Counted from the first letter of the stretch, positions 32,035-41,401 are shown. The stretch: 64,000 nucleotides of DNA from an uncultured Brachyspira sp. (GCF_944388875.1 NZ_CALXKQ010000010.1:1-64000), one strand, 5' to 3'. Notes: a model not told the origin generated them from the letters alone. Program-made: numbers and translations.

Positions 32035-33546
32035 ATGAGTGAGAATTTTGGTTTTAATTCAAGTTCTTTCTATGTAGGTTCAAAAAATATCCTTAGCGGA
32101 ATATCTTCAGATAAAATAAATAAAAATAATGCAGATGTTTATTCATACATAGAAAAATTGAAAAAAAATATAAAGAAACCAAATATTTTAATATGCGGAT
32201 ACACTGGTTCAGGTAAAACTAGTATAATACAGTCATTATTAGGAAAAGATTTAGTTCCTGCTGATAAAATAGGAGCAGGTTTGCCTATAACACAAGATTA
32301 TGAAATGTATGAAAATGAATTAGTTAGAATATGGGATTCTAAAGGTTTAGAACCTGATAAAGGTGAAGATGAGTTTATAGAAAGAACAAAAGAGTTTATT
32401 AGAAAAATTCAGGATAATTCTATAAATGCAGATGATCATATTCATGTATTTTGGTATGTAGTAAGTGCAGGAATTTCTAAAGTTACTCCTACAGATTTAA
32501 AAATTATGGAAATATTTCCTAAAGAAGCAAAAATAGCGATTATAAGCAAAAAGGATATAGCAAGACAAAACATAATAAATGGAATGAAAGATGTTTTAAT
32601 AAATAAAGGCGACATTCCAGAAAATAAAATAATATGTACAACTGATATAGAAGCAGGAAGAGAAGGCATAAAAGAATTATACGAACTTACTTTAAAAATA
32701 TTACCAGATGCTTATAAAACAGCATTTGAAGAAGCTCAGCGTATAGATATAGAAAATAAATTAAAGTTAATAGAATCTAAAGAAAAAGATGCTGACAATA
32801 TTATTTTACAAGCAGTAAATGAATCAAAAACTGATAATGTATCAGCTATATATGATACAAATATAGATATTGTTTCACGGCTATCTTCTTTATATATGAT
32901 AGATAAAAAATATATTGAGAATATTATATATTCACTTAGTTATATATCTTTATTTTCATTGCAGCCTTCAGGATTTTTTTCTATTTTTGCTGGGGATGAA
33001 AAATTTATAGACTCTATGATCTTTACTTCTGGCTTTGGACATTATGTAAAACATGAAATAAAAAGACTGTCTATAGCAATTGCAAAAGATGATAATATAG
33101 AATTAATTGAAACGGATAATGATAATATATTTGAAGATTATTTAAATAAATACAAAGAAAATATAAAATGCAGTAATGTTGATGATTTGGTAAAAAAAAT
33201 ATCAAATAATGAAAATTTGATATTTATGCATGGTGATTTAGCAAAAGATATATATAAAATCAAAACTTTAAAAAATAATTTATGGGCTATACTTATATCT
33301 AGTCTTGCACTTATTATTCCAGCCCTTCTTATGCCTATGGTAAACATAGTAGTTGGGGGCATACTTGGAGTTGGTATTGCAGCTGCTTTAGGAGTTAGGG
33401 GCATAAATGTTTTAATACTTATAATAAAGGCTGGAACTTTATTATTTGGAGGAGGTATTTCAGGGGCAAAAAAAGTTCTTGAAATTTTGAGAAATAAATA
33501 TGTTATTATATTAGATAAACAAAATAGTTTATTGATAAGAAAATAA
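32035..33546 (+). CDS. GTPase with divergent C-terminal membrane domain
   Basis: 503 residues. Residues 50-255 repeat the GTPase domain of the gene at 30637 almost word for word (ICGYTGSGKTSIIQSLLG, IWDSKGLE, ISKKD), up to EEAQRIDIE, after which similarity stops. The new C-terminal half has a helical region, then two or three hydrophobic helices (WAILISSLALIIPALLMP, IVVGGILGVGIAAALGV, GTLLFGGGISG) and a short basic tail. An extra 50-residue N-terminus is Ser/Asn-rich. AGGGG precedes the ATG. The mosaic structure suggests duplication with domain swap. Membrane GTPase of unknown cargo. Confidence 0.75.
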   Translation: MSENFGFNSSSFYVGSKNILSGISSDKINKNNADVYSYIEKLKKNIKKPNILICGYTGSGKTSIIQSLLGKDLVPADKIGAGLPITQDYEMYENELVRIWDSKGLEPDKGEDEFIERTKEFIRKIQDNSINADDHIHVFWYVVSAGISKVTPTDLKIMEIFPKEAKIAIISKKDIARQNIINGMKDVLINKGDIPENKIICTTDIEAGREGIKELYELTLKILPDAYKTAFEEAQRIDIENKLKLIESKEKDADNIILQAVNESKTDNVSAIYDTNIDIVSRLSSLYMIDKKYIENIIYSLSYISLFSLQPSGFFSIFAGDEKFIDSMIFTSGFGHYVKHEIKRLSIAIAKDDNIELIETDNDNIFEDYLNKYKENIKCSNVDDLVKKISNNENLIFMHGDLAKDIYKIKTLKNNLWAILISSLALIIPALLMPMVNIVVGGILGVGIAAALGVRGINVLILIIKAGTLLFGGGISGAKKVLEILRNKYVIILDKQNSLLIRK

Positions 33547-33569
33547 TCATTATTTATAAGGGTAAATCT

Positions 33570-34736
33570 ATGGAAGAGTTTATATCTAAAGAATTTGAAT
33601 GCAGGAACCGTTCTGCCTCTGATAATAAAGTAACTAATTCTATTGTTGATTTTTTAAGAACTATAGATGACAAAATAGAAATAGAAAATAAAAACGGTAA
33701 AAGAGTTAATGCTAAATCTTTTGTTAAAATGATGGGGCTTGGTTTAGAATACGGATATAAATTTACATTGTATGTTTATGGAAATGACAGAGAACATAAT
33801 TTAAAAAGGATTGAGGAAGTATTAGAAAAGAAAGAGTTTTATAGTTTAGAAAAAATAGAAGAATTAGAAAAAAAAGAACTTCTAGAAGAAAATAAATTAT
33901 TAGAAGAAGAAATACTGCATTTAACACCTGAAGATAAAAAAGAAGCTGTAAAAAATGATATAGAAAACAAAATAAAGCTATTAAAAGAAAAAAGGGATAC
34001 TATTCATTTAGAGCCTTTGAATTTAGACAGTAATATTATATACATAAAAAATAATGATAAAACTGCAATTATTGATGTTATTAATAATAATATATGCAAT
34101 GCTGTAAAAAAACTTTCCTCTCATTATGAAATACCTATAAATGAAAATGATTTAGAGAATTTTTTATCTCAATTAATAAATGTTGTTAAAGAAAAAGAGA
34201 TGAAATACTTTTATATTTATCTATTTTCAAGCAATGTTAAAAAATATTTTTATACTCAATTTGATACTATATTTATAAAAAAGATAGCTGGTGCTGAATG
34301 TTTACATAACACTGATTATAATATTGAAATTAATACTGGTTTTGTAGAAGAAGCTATAAAAACTTTAGATTTTGTTCTTGATGATAAGAGAAAGTCGGCT
34401 GATTATTCCATTGATATTTATATGATTGGAAATATTCCTAATTTTACTATGGATATTTTTAGGATTATCAATATTGTCCAAAACATAGGAAAGATTTACG
34501 AAATAAGCTCAAACATTACGGATAATATTATTGAGAGAATAAGGCTAATTTATGATGATAAGAAACAAGCACATGATTTTTCACATGATGAAGAGTATTT
34601 AGATAATATAAAAGCATTTAAAGATTACTTTCAAAAAGAGTTTGAAGAGCTGTATATATCTAATATACTTGAAAATGATGATAAAAAATTAAATATTGAT
34701 TATAAGTATATAAATAGAATTATAAGGAGGTTTTAA
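33570..34736 (+). CDS. HPr-like domain protein lacking the phospho-histidine (copy 2)
   Basis: 388 residues, paralogue of the protein at 29402 in both halves. The HPr-like part is clearer here: NGKRVNAKSFVKMMGLGLEYG closely follows the NGKxVNxKSIMGVMSLGxxxG pattern of true HPr, while the active-site stretch reads NRSASDNKV with no His. A Lys/Glu-rich coiled segment (about residues 85-145) leads into the shared helical domain (HYEIPINENDLENF in the middle). AAGGG precedes the ATG, and the stop overlaps the start of the phosphoesterase gene, so they are co-translated. Confidence 0.65.
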   Translation: MEEFISKEFECRNRSASDNKVTNSIVDFLRTIDDKIEIENKNGKRVNAKSFVKMMGLGLEYGYKFTLYVYGNDREHNLKRIEEVLEKKEFYSLEKIEELEKKELLEENKLLEEEILHLTPEDKKEAVKNDIENKIKLLKEKRDTIHLEPLNLDSNIIYIKNNDKTAIIDVINNNICNAVKKLSSHYEIPINENDLENFLSQLINVVKEKEMKYFYIYLFSSNVKKYFYTQFDTIFIKKIAGAECLHNTDYNIEINTGFVEEAIKTLDFVLDDKRKSADYSIDIYMIGNIPNFTMDIFRIINIVQNIGKIYEISSNITDNIIERIRLIYDDKKQAHDFSHDEEYLDNIKAFKDYFQKEFEELYISNILENDDKKLNIDYKYINRIIRRF

Positions 34737-35431
34737 TGAAGATAGCTGTTATAGGTGATTTGCATGGTAAAAGCTGCTGGAAAAAATTATTAGAAGGAAA
34801 ATTTGATAGCTTTGATAAAATAATATTTATGGGTGATTACAGTGATGACAGCTGGGTTAGATTTAGCGATGAAGAGATAGTAAATAATTTGAATGATGTT
34901 ATAGAGTTCAAAAAAAATCACAATGATAAGGTTGAGCTTTTAATAGGAAACCATGACTTTCAGTATATAGTAGGCTATCCTACTGCAAGCAGATACAGAG
35001 AAACTTATGCTAAAGAAATGCATGAAATATTTAATGATAATGCAGATATATTTAAAACTATACATTTAGAGAATAATCATATATTCACTCATGCAGGCAT
35101 TACAAACGGATGGATAGATTATATAAAAAATAAATATGAAATAAAAAATATAAATATTGATAATATATATGATGCTGTAAATATAGTTTATAAAAACAAT
35201 AAAGAAGACTGCAATATTGCTTCATTTAGAAGAGGAGGAATGAATAGATTTGCAGGCATATTATGGTCAGATACTGAAGATTTGTTTGATGATGCTTGGA
35301 CTGGATATAATCAGGTTGTAGGACATAATAGAATAAAACCATACAGTGCTATTAAAAAAGATAATTATATTATTTATATGAGTGATCATTTTGATACAGA
35401 TCAGAGTAAATTATTAGTGTTAGATATATAA
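34736..35431 (+). CDS. Serine/threonine-phosphatase-like metallophosphoesterase
   Basis: 231 residues. All metallophosphoesterase motifs are present in order: GDLHG (about residue 7), GDYSD, GNHD, THAG and GHNR. The layout fits PPP-type/diadenosine tetraphosphatase-like enzymes. An AAGGAGG site lies in the end of the HPr-like gene, with TAATG stop/start overlap. Since HPr and Crh are regulated by Ser phosphorylation, a phosphatase co-translated with an HPr-like protein that keeps the Ser may act on it. This is inference. Confidence 0.85.
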   Translation: MKIAVIGDLHGKSCWKKLLEGKFDSFDKIIFMGDYSDDSWVRFSDEEIVNNLNDVIEFKKNHNDKVELLIGNHDFQYIVGYPTASRYRETYAKEMHEIFNDNADIFKTIHLENNHIFTHAGITNGWIDYIKNKYEIKNINIDNIYDAVNIVYKNNKEDCNIASFRRGGMNRFAGILWSDTEDLFDDAWTGYNQVVGHNRIKPYSAIKKDNYIIYMSDHFDTDQSKLLVLDI

Positions 35432-35447
35432 TTTTTTAGGAGTTTAT

Positions 35448-35729
35448 ATGTTTCCAGATAAAGCCCCTTTTCACTATAAATGCAGAAACTGCGGATATTT
35501 TTTCACTTCTGATGAAAATCTGCATGCTCCGTCAGGTCTTTCATTTGTTTCATTAGATTTTGATAATAATGCTAAAACAGATGAAAATGGAAATGAAGTA
35601 TATGAAATAAAATCAGATAACAAAAAAGAATCATTATTAAAAAAAATAACTAAAAGATTATTATGTCCAAAATGTCCGAAATGTAATGAACATTCCGTTG
35701 TAAGTGTTAATTATATATGGCATAAATAA
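35448..35729 (+). CDS. Small zinc-ribbon protein
   Basis: 93 residues. Two Cys pairs, CRNCG near residue 12 and CPKC-PKCNE near residue 75, fit a zinc ribbon interrupted by an acidic insert (DFDNNAKTDENGNE). AGGAG precedes the ATG. It lies 16 bases after the phosphoesterase and ends just as the next promoter begins, making it the last gene of that transcript. Function unknown; nucleic-acid or protein binding is possible. Confidence 0.7.
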   Translation: MFPDKAPFHYKCRNCGYFFTSDENLHAPSGLSFVSLDFDNNAKTDENGNEVYEIKSDNKKESLLKKITKRLLCPKCPKCNEHSVVSVNYIWHK

Positions 35730-35758
35730 TTGACTTTTATTGTTATTTGTAATATTAT
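35730..35758 (+). promoter_or_regulatory. Promoter of polysaccharide deacetylase-like gene
   Basis: TTGACT (35730-35735), 17 bases, TATTAT (35753-35758). The hexamers match those at 30581-30609. Confidence 0.65.
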
Positions 35759-35787
35759 TAAATATCTTTATTTAATAATGAACTTTT

Positions 35788-36696
35788 ATGAAAAATATAT
35801 TTATTTTTATACTTTCTATTATTATAATTGCAGTATTCTCATTTACCTTTATTAAAGTTAAAAATAATTATAATATTAGTTTTAAATATGATGACAGTAC
35901 AAATGTTTCTACTAATAATATAAGTATAACAAAAAAGCAGCTTGCAGAAAATGATAAATTTCATTTGGCAGATATTAACTCGCCAAAAATAGTAGAGCCA
36001 GTATTAAGCAATATAAATAAACCAGTAGAAATAAGCAATTGGATAAGCATTATAATAGATGACAGCGGAAATACATTGGATTATGTCGATAGATTTTTTT
36101 ATTTAGCAAGTGAATATGGAATAACATTTGCAGTTCTGCCAGATTCTCCTCATAGCTTAGATTTTTCATATTATGCTTACAGCAATAATATAAATACTAT
36201 ACTCCATATACCTATGGAAGGAAGCGAATATTTCGGAGAACAGACATTGGTAAGAACCGATATGAATAAGGATGAAGTATTTAACTTACTTGATTATTCA
36301 TATTCAAAAGTACCCTATGCTAATGGAATGAATAATCATACTGGTTCTGTAGCAAGCAAAAATAGAGATATTGTTTCATATATGATTGAATACGCTGTTT
36401 CTAATAATAAATATTTTATTGATTCTTATACTGTTGCTGGAAGTCTTATATATGATATGGCTATTGAATATGGGGTGAAAACTGCTAAAAGGTCTGTATT
36501 CCTTGATAATGAAAGGGATTATGATTCGATAATGAAGCAGTGGAGAGAATTGATAAGATTATCAAAAGAACATGGAGGGGCTATAGGTATAGGACATTAT
36601 CAGAGCATAGAAACATTGAATATGCTTGAAAATAGTCTTCCTATTCTTGCTGAAGAAGGTATAGTAAGCATTAATATAAATGAAATATTAAATTAA
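35788..36696 (+). CDS. Divergent polysaccharide deacetylase family protein (YibQ-like)
   Basis: 302 residues. A membrane anchor (residues 3-23) precedes an extracytoplasmic NodB-like domain of the divergent (DUF610/YibQ) type: SIIIDDSGNT with the catalytic Asp pair, FAVLPDSPHS, LHIPMEG, GMNNHTGS, FIDSYTV, and IGIGHYQS near the end. Such enzymes probably modify periplasmic glycans. It lies 18 bases before lysA with AAGGATT between, so they may share a transcript. Confidence 0.85.
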   Translation: MKNIFIFILSIIIIAVFSFTFIKVKNNYNISFKYDDSTNVSTNNISITKKQLAENDKFHLADINSPKIVEPVLSNINKPVEISNWISIIIDDSGNTLDYVDRFFYLASEYGITFAVLPDSPHSLDFSYYAYSNNINTILHIPMEGSEYFGEQTLVRTDMNKDEVFNLLDYSYSKVPYANGMNNHTGSVASKNRDIVSYMIEYAVSNNKYFIDSYTVAGSLIYDMAIEYGVKTAKRSVFLDNERDYDSIMKQWRELIRLSKEHGGAIGIGHYQSIETLNMLENSLPILAEEGIVSININEILN

Positions 36697-36714
36697 AATT
36701 TATAAGGATTATTT

Positions 36715-37953
36715 ATGATTGATTATAAAAATGATATTCTAATGTGCGAGGATGTAAAATTAATAGATATTGCAAATGAGTATAAAACACCTTTTTATAT
36801 TTATTCAAAAAATGATATTCTAAAAAAAATAAAAATTTTTAAAGAGGTTTTTTCTGATATTGATGATTTATTAATAGCTTATGCTGTTAAGGCAGAGAAT
36901 AATTTATCCATACTTAAATTAATGGTTAAGGAAGGAATAGGTGCAGATGTTGTATCTATAGGAGAGGTTCTAAAATACATAAAAGCAGGCGGAAATGCCA
37001 ATAATGTAGTATTTTCAGGTGTAGGAAAAACAGAAGAAGAAATAAAAAAAGCAATAGAATTAGAAATAAGACGTTTTAATATAGAGTCTATACCAGAAGC
37101 CGTTAGAATAAATAATATAGCCAAAGAACTTAAAAAGATAGTAAAATGTTCTCTAAGAGTTAATCCTAATGTTGATGCTCATACGCATGAAAAAATAACA
37201 ACAGGAGTTCATGGAAATAAATTCGGTATAAGTATAAAAACTATAAAAGATAATGCAGAACTTCTAAAAGGATTAAGCAATATAGAAATAGATTCTCTTT
37301 CAATGCATATAGGCTCTCAAATATTAGACCCTGCTCCATTAAATAAGGCAATAATTGTAATGAAGGTACTTATAGAAGAGGTTAAAAATATGGGCTTTGA
37401 TATAAAATCTGTTGATATAGGCGGAGGATATGGGGTAAGATATGATAAACAATCTAATGGGTTTGATTTTGATAAATTTAAAAGAGAAAGCATAAGTTTA
37501 TTAAAAGATATGAAGCTAAGCATTACAACAGAACCAGGAAGATATTTCATTGCAGAATCAGGTGCTTTGATAATGAGAGTAGAATATGTTAAAGAAGAAT
37601 GGGGAAGAAAATACCTAATACTAAACGGAGGTATGAATGATTATATAAGAGCTGCCATGTATGATGCTTATAATGATATATTGCCTATCATAAAAAAAGA
37701 CGGAAAAGAAAAATATGAATTTGTAGGTCCTATATGCGAAAGTTCGGATGTTTTTGCTAATAACAGAGAATGCAGTACTATAGAGGCTGGCGATTATGTA
37801 GCATTACTTGATTCTGGGGCTTATGGATTTAGTATGTCAAGCAATTATAATTCAAGAACTTTAATATCACAAATTATGATAGATAAAGATAAGCATCAAT
37901 TAATAAGAAAAGCTCAGACTTTTGAAGAAATGATATCTTCTGAAATTATATAA
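36715..37953 (+). CDS. lysA: Diaminopimelate decarboxylase
   Basis: 412 residues, standard length. It makes L-lysine from meso-diaminopimelate with PLP. LIAYAVKAENN contains the PLP-binding Lys; SMHIGSQI, DIGGGYGVRY, TTEPGRYF and VGPICESSDVF are fold-III decarboxylase signatures, the last with the active-site Cys and Asp. AAGGATT precedes ATG 36715. A terminator follows. No other lysine genes are adjacent. Confidence 0.95.
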   Translation: MIDYKNDILMCEDVKLIDIANEYKTPFYIYSKNDILKKIKIFKEVFSDIDDLLIAYAVKAENNLSILKLMVKEGIGADVVSIGEVLKYIKAGGNANNVVFSGVGKTEEEIKKAIELEIRRFNIESIPEAVRINNIAKELKKIVKCSLRVNPNVDAHTHEKITTGVHGNKFGISIKTIKDNAELLKGLSNIEIDSLSMHIGSQILDPAPLNKAIIVMKVLIEEVKNMGFDIKSVDIGGGYGVRYDKQSNGFDFDKFKRESISLLKDMKLSITTEPGRYFIAESGALIMRVEYVKEEWGRKYLILNGGMNDYIRAAMYDAYNDILPIIKKDGKEKYEFVGPICESSDVFANNRECSTIEAGDYVALLDSGAYGFSMSSNYNSRTLISQIMIDKDKHQLIRKAQTFEEMISSEII

Positions 37954-37976
37954 TATATAAAGAATAAAAGAATAAT

Positions 37977-38008
37977 AGAAACTAAATAGTATTTATTATT
38001 TAGTTTCT
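37977..38008. terminator. Terminator between lysA and the DtxR gene
   Basis: A 12-base stem (37977-37988 with 37997-38008) is followed by TTTTTC. The right arm covers the last codons of the convergent regulator gene. Confidence 0.7.
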
Positions 38009-38421
38009 TTTTCTCTATTAAAAATATTTTCTTTTTTACAATATCCGCACAAGAATTCTTTAAATTTATGCACAGTATCCTTACTCATAGCATGTTCTAT
38101 TAGGCATGCCTCTTCATCTGCTATTTTTTCTTCAACATTAAGTACTTTTGTCAAAAAATAGTAAAATATAGCATGTCTTTCGGCTATATCTTTACCTATA
38201 GCTCTTCCAGATTCGGTAAGTTCTATATCTCCGTAATGCTCATGCTTTATATGTCCTAATTTTGCAAGACTCTTAATTGCTGTATTAACACTAGCTTTAG
38301 ATCTTCCCACTAAATCAGCTATATCTGTTATTCTTATAGCCTCTTTAAAATTCTTTTCTACTTCTAAATTGTAGATAGTTTCTAAATAGTTTTCTAATAT
38401 AGGTGTTATTTCTTGTTTCAT
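37996..38421 (-). CDS. DtxR/MntR family metal-dependent regulator
   Basis: 141 residues from ATG 38421. The winged helix (AIRITDIADLVGRSKASVNTAIKSLAKLGHI) is followed by ELTESGRAIGKDIAERH and a dimer domain with LIEHAMSKDTVHKFKEFL, typical of MntR/IdeR relatives; the His, Glu and Cys residues could bind Mn or Fe. No C-terminal SH3-like domain, so it is of the short MntR type. In-frame TTG upstream is part of the -35 box and is rejected. The ATG is eight bases past the -10, predicting a nearly leaderless mRNA. Confidence 0.88.
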   Translation of the reverse strand: MKQEITPILENYLETIYNLEVEKNFKEAIRITDIADLVGRSKASVNTAIKSLAKLGHIKHEHYGDIELTESGRAIGKDIAERHAIFYYFLTKVLNVEEKIADEEACLIEHAMSKDTVHKFKEFLCGYCKKENIFNREKETK

Positions 38422-38429
38422 AATACTTG

Positions 38430-38457
38430 ATTGTAATATAAAAATGGTATAAGTCAA
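38430..38457 (-). promoter_or_regulatory. Promoter of DtxR-type gene, leaderless geometry
   Basis: On the minus strand TTGACT (38457-38452), 16 bases, TACAAT (38435-38430), with the ATG eight bases on. Confidence 0.65.
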
Positions 38458-38589
38458 TATTTAAATTAAATATTTTTAACTAATTTGAATTAAATCAGTT
38501 AATTAAATAACATTAATTTATTATTAAAAAAATTAATTATTTTTGACAAAATATTAATTTTTATTATATTCTATTATATGATATAATAG

Positions 38590-38617
38590 TTGTATATTCA
38601 TAAAAGAAATATATAAT
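38590..38617 (+). promoter_or_regulatory. Promoter of response-regulator operon
   Basis: TTGTAT (38590-38595), 16 bases, TATAAT (38612-38617). A second candidate, TTGACA (38543-38548) with TATATT (38565-38570), lies upstream. Confidence 0.6.
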
Positions 38618-38657
38618 TTTTATATAAATAAAATATCTTATTTTGGTGGTTTTTATT

Positions 38658-39341
38658 ATGGAAAAAGAACTTATTTACTCTGTAGAAGATGATGATAATA
38701 TAAGGGATCTCATCAAATACACAGTTGAAGAAGCAGGCTACACAATAGAATGCTTTTCAAACGGTAATGACATGCTTGATGCATTAAAAATGACCACCCC
38801 AAATTTAGTATTACTTGATATTATGCTTCCTGATATAGAGGGAACAGAAATATTAAAAGTAATAAGAACAGATTATGCTCATCTTCCTATTAAAGTTATA
38901 ATGCTTACAGCGAAGGCTAGCGAAATTAATATAGTTACTGGGCTTAATTTAGGTGCAGATGATTATATTCCTAAGCCTTTTTCGGTATTAGAACTTCTTG
39001 CTAGAATAAAGGCAAATTTAAGGAAGAAAGATGTCAGGCTTGATGCTGAGGAATTAAACTTCGGCGAAATAAAGCTGATAGTGAAGAAAAGAAGCGTATT
39101 TGTTGGGGAAAGACAGGTTATTTTAACTCAAAAAGAATTCGATCTTCTAAAACTCTTAATGGAAAATGCTAATAATGTAGTTGACCGAGATACTATGCTT
39201 GAAGAAGTATGGGGCGTAGATCACTCTATGGAAACTAGAACCATTGATATGCATATAAAATCCATAAGACAGAAATTGGATTTGCAGAAAGAAAATATCA
39301 TAACTGTCAGAGGCATGGGTTACAAATTAACAGAAATATAA
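38658..39341 (+). CDS. OmpR/PhoB-type response regulator
   Basis: 227 residues. The receiver domain has the acidic pair in VEDDDN, the phospho-acceptor Asp in LLDIMLPD, Thr in LTAKA and Lys in PKPF. The C-terminal winged helix ends with TRTIDMHIKSIRQKL and ITVRGMGYKL, the OmpR/PhoB signature. ATG 38658 with GGTGG upstream is preferred over an in-frame TTG. A PhoR-like kinase follows 15 bases later. Phosphate genes (pst, phoU) are not in view, so the signal is uncertain. Confidence 0.9.
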   Translation: MEKELIYSVEDDDNIRDLIKYTVEEAGYTIECFSNGNDMLDALKMTTPNLVLLDIMLPDIEGTEILKVIRTDYAHLPIKVIMLTAKASEINIVTGLNLGADDYIPKPFSVLELLARIKANLRKKDVRLDAEELNFGEIKLIVKKRSVFVGERQVILTQKEFDLLKLLMENANNVVDRDTMLEEVWGVDHSMETRTIDMHIKSIRQKLDLQKENIITVRGMGYKLTEI

Positions 39342-39356
39342 TAATTTAAGAAAACT

Positions 39357-41120
39357 ATGATTAAGAATATATTTTATAAATCATTATTGATACTTATCTT
39401 ATCAAGTGCTTTAATGTTTATAGGTATATTATTTACTGTGCAATATAATAATATTATGTACAGCCAAGTAATGATAGTAAATATCATGGAAATGCTTGAA
39501 AAAGAAATAGACTTATACGATATACAGACAGAAGATGCTTTCAGAAAATTTGTACTTCAGTCTGATAAAGAAGAATTAAGAATTAGCGTTATCTCAACAA
39601 ATGGGACTGTAGTTGCTGATACGCTTACAGATACTTCAAAAAACCCTATGGGAAATCATACGAATAGAAGTGATGTTATAGAGGCTTTGCATAGTGCGGA
39701 AAATACTCCCGCTTTTTCTATACGTACTTCTATTAGTCAAAAGACCCCTTACATATACGGCTCAAAAAAAATTAAAGCAGATGACAGCAGAGATTATATA
39801 TTAAGAATTGCAATACCAATAGACTCTGTAAATAAATATTTAATAAGTTTTTTATTTACTGCAGTTATGGTTATAGGAGTTATTATTATAATTATGGCTT
39901 TGGTTCTTCCTTTAATGAGCAGAAACATAATGATTCCTTTCTTTATTATAAAAGAAACTCTTGATGATATATATAATAATAAATCTCCTAAACCTAAAAA
40001 TCTAACAGGATATAATGATATAAATACTATTCTATATGATATTAATGAACTTGCTGTTAGTTTGAATGAAAATATAACTGGATATCAGACAGAGAAAGAA
40101 AAACTTAATTATGTACTTGAAAATATCGCTCAGGGTATTATCGCTGTTAATAAAAATAAAGACATATTTTTTATAAATCAGTATACAATGGACTTGCTTG
40201 AAATATCTGATTATAATGTAAAAAACTTAAGCGAGATTATTAAAAACTCTGAAGTTATAGAGAGAATTAATAATGCTATAGAATTAAAAAGATTTTCTAA
40301 GTTTGATATAAAAGAACATACTATGGATATAGAGATAAGTATTATACCTATACTTGATAATGAAAATATATCAGCTTTAATAAAATTTGAAGATGTTACA
40401 GATATTAGAAAAGTAGAAATAGAGAAGCAGGATTTCTTTATAAATGCTTCGCATGAATTAAAAACGCCTCTTACATCCATATTAGGATATTCTGAACTTT
40501 TACTTGCCACAGGAGGCGGTAAAAACTCAGCTGATTTTATCAAAAGAATAAATAATGAAGCTTTAAGAATGAAAGATTTAGTTATAGATATGCTTACATT
40601 AAGCAGAATAGAAGCTAATTGGAAAGAAACTGTTGATGAAGAATTGGATATAAAAGAGGTTATACTCAATGTATTTGAAAGCAATAGAATAAAAGCGGAA
40701 CAGAGAAATATGAGTATTGATTTGGATATAGAATCAGCTGTTATAATGGCTAATAAGGAAAAGATTACAGAAGTAGTTAATAATTTAGTTGATAATGCTA
40801 TAAAATATACTGATGACGGCGGAACTGTAAAAATATCTCTAAAGAAAAAAGATTCTAAAGCTGTATTTACTGTAAAAGATACAGGATGCGGTATTGCTCC
40901 TCAGTATTTAAATAGAATATTTGAAAGATTTTTTAGAGTTAAAAATAATAAATATTTAAAAGTTCAAGGCACTGGCTTAGGACTTACAATAGTAAAAAAT
41001 ATATGCAATTATTACAATGCTGATATACATATAAAAAGCGAAGAGAATGTAGGTACTGAAATGACTGTTGTCTTTAATTTATATAAAGATATTGGACAAG
41101 AAAATAAAGAAAAACAGTGA
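39357..41120 (+). CDS. PhoR-like sensor histidine kinase
   Basis: 587 residues, inner membrane. Two membrane helices (about residues 7-28 and 162-185) flank a periplasmic sensor of 130 residues. A HAMP-like linker and a PAS domain (NIAQGIIAVNKNKDIFFIN) follow, then HisKA with FINASHELKTPLTSILGYSE (phospho-His) and the ATPase boxes NLVDNAIKYT, DTGCGIAPQYLNRIFERFF and GTGLGLTIVKNI. Domain order matches PhoR/WalK. Forms a two-component pair with the upstream regulator. Confidence 0.9.
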   Translation: MIKNIFYKSLLILILSSALMFIGILFTVQYNNIMYSQVMIVNIMEMLEKEIDLYDIQTEDAFRKFVLQSDKEELRISVISTNGTVVADTLTDTSKNPMGNHTNRSDVIEALHSAENTPAFSIRTSISQKTPYIYGSKKIKADDSRDYILRIAIPIDSVNKYLISFLFTAVMVIGVIIIIMALVLPLMSRNIMIPFFIIKETLDDIYNNKSPKPKNLTGYNDINTILYDINELAVSLNENITGYQTEKEKLNYVLENIAQGIIAVNKNKDIFFINQYTMDLLEISDYNVKNLSEIIKNSEVIERINNAIELKRFSKFDIKEHTMDIEISIIPILDNENISALIKFEDVTDIRKVEIEKQDFFINASHELKTPLTSILGYSELLLATGGGKNSADFIKRINNEALRMKDLVIDMLTLSRIEANWKETVDEELDIKEVILNVFESNRIKAEQRNMSIDLDIESAVIMANKEKITEVVNNLVDNAIKYTDDGGTVKISLKKKDSKAVFTVKDTGCGIAPQYLNRIFERFFRVKNNKYLKVQGTGLGLTIVKNICNYYNADIHIKSEENVGTEMTVVFNLYKDIGQENKEKQ

Positions 41121-41127
41121 AACAATA

Positions 41128-41156
41128 TTGAAAAATACCCGCAGATAGTATATAAT
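41128..41156 (+). promoter_or_regulatory. Promoter of HMA-domain gene
   Basis: TTGAAA (41128-41133), 17 bases, TATAAT (41151-41156), then AAAGGAG before the ATG. Confidence 0.75.
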
Positions 41157-41188
41157 TGTTAGAGGATTAAAACAAAGGAGTAATCAAA

Positions 41189-41398
41189 ATGAAAAATGTA
41201 ACTATAAAAATAAATGGAATGGGTTGTCAGAACTGTGTTAAAGCGGTTACTGAAGAATTAAGTTCATTGGACGGAATAAGCAAAGTTAATGTAAGTTTAG
41301 AAAATGCATCTGCTGAAGTTGAATATGATGAATCAAAAGTAAGCACTGATAAAATGATTTCCGCTATAAAAGAATTAGAATATGAGGCTAGCTTATAA
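41189..41398 (+). CDS. Copper-chaperone-like heavy-metal-associated protein
   Basis: 69 residues, a single HMA domain. The metal site GMGCQNC (residues 10-16, CxxC) follows the first beta strand, as in CopZ. These proteins hand Cu(I) to P-type ATPases; none is in the window. AAAGGAG gives a strong ribosome site. Ends three bases before ruvA, so ruvA may be co-transcribed from this promoter. Confidence 0.88.
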   Translation: MKNVTIKINGMGCQNCVKAVTEELSSLDGISKVNVSLENASAEVEYDESKVSTDKMISAIKELEYEASL

Positions 41399-41401
41399 TA
41401 G

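Noticed and set aside
29402-34736. HPr-like genes as part of a sugar phosphotransferase system
   Set aside because: The phospho-accepting His is missing in both, and no EI or EII genes are present.
38658-41120. Calling the two-component pair phoB/phoR
   Set aside because: Domain order fits but no phosphate transport or phoU genes are in view, and the periplasmic sensor domain is not diagnostic.
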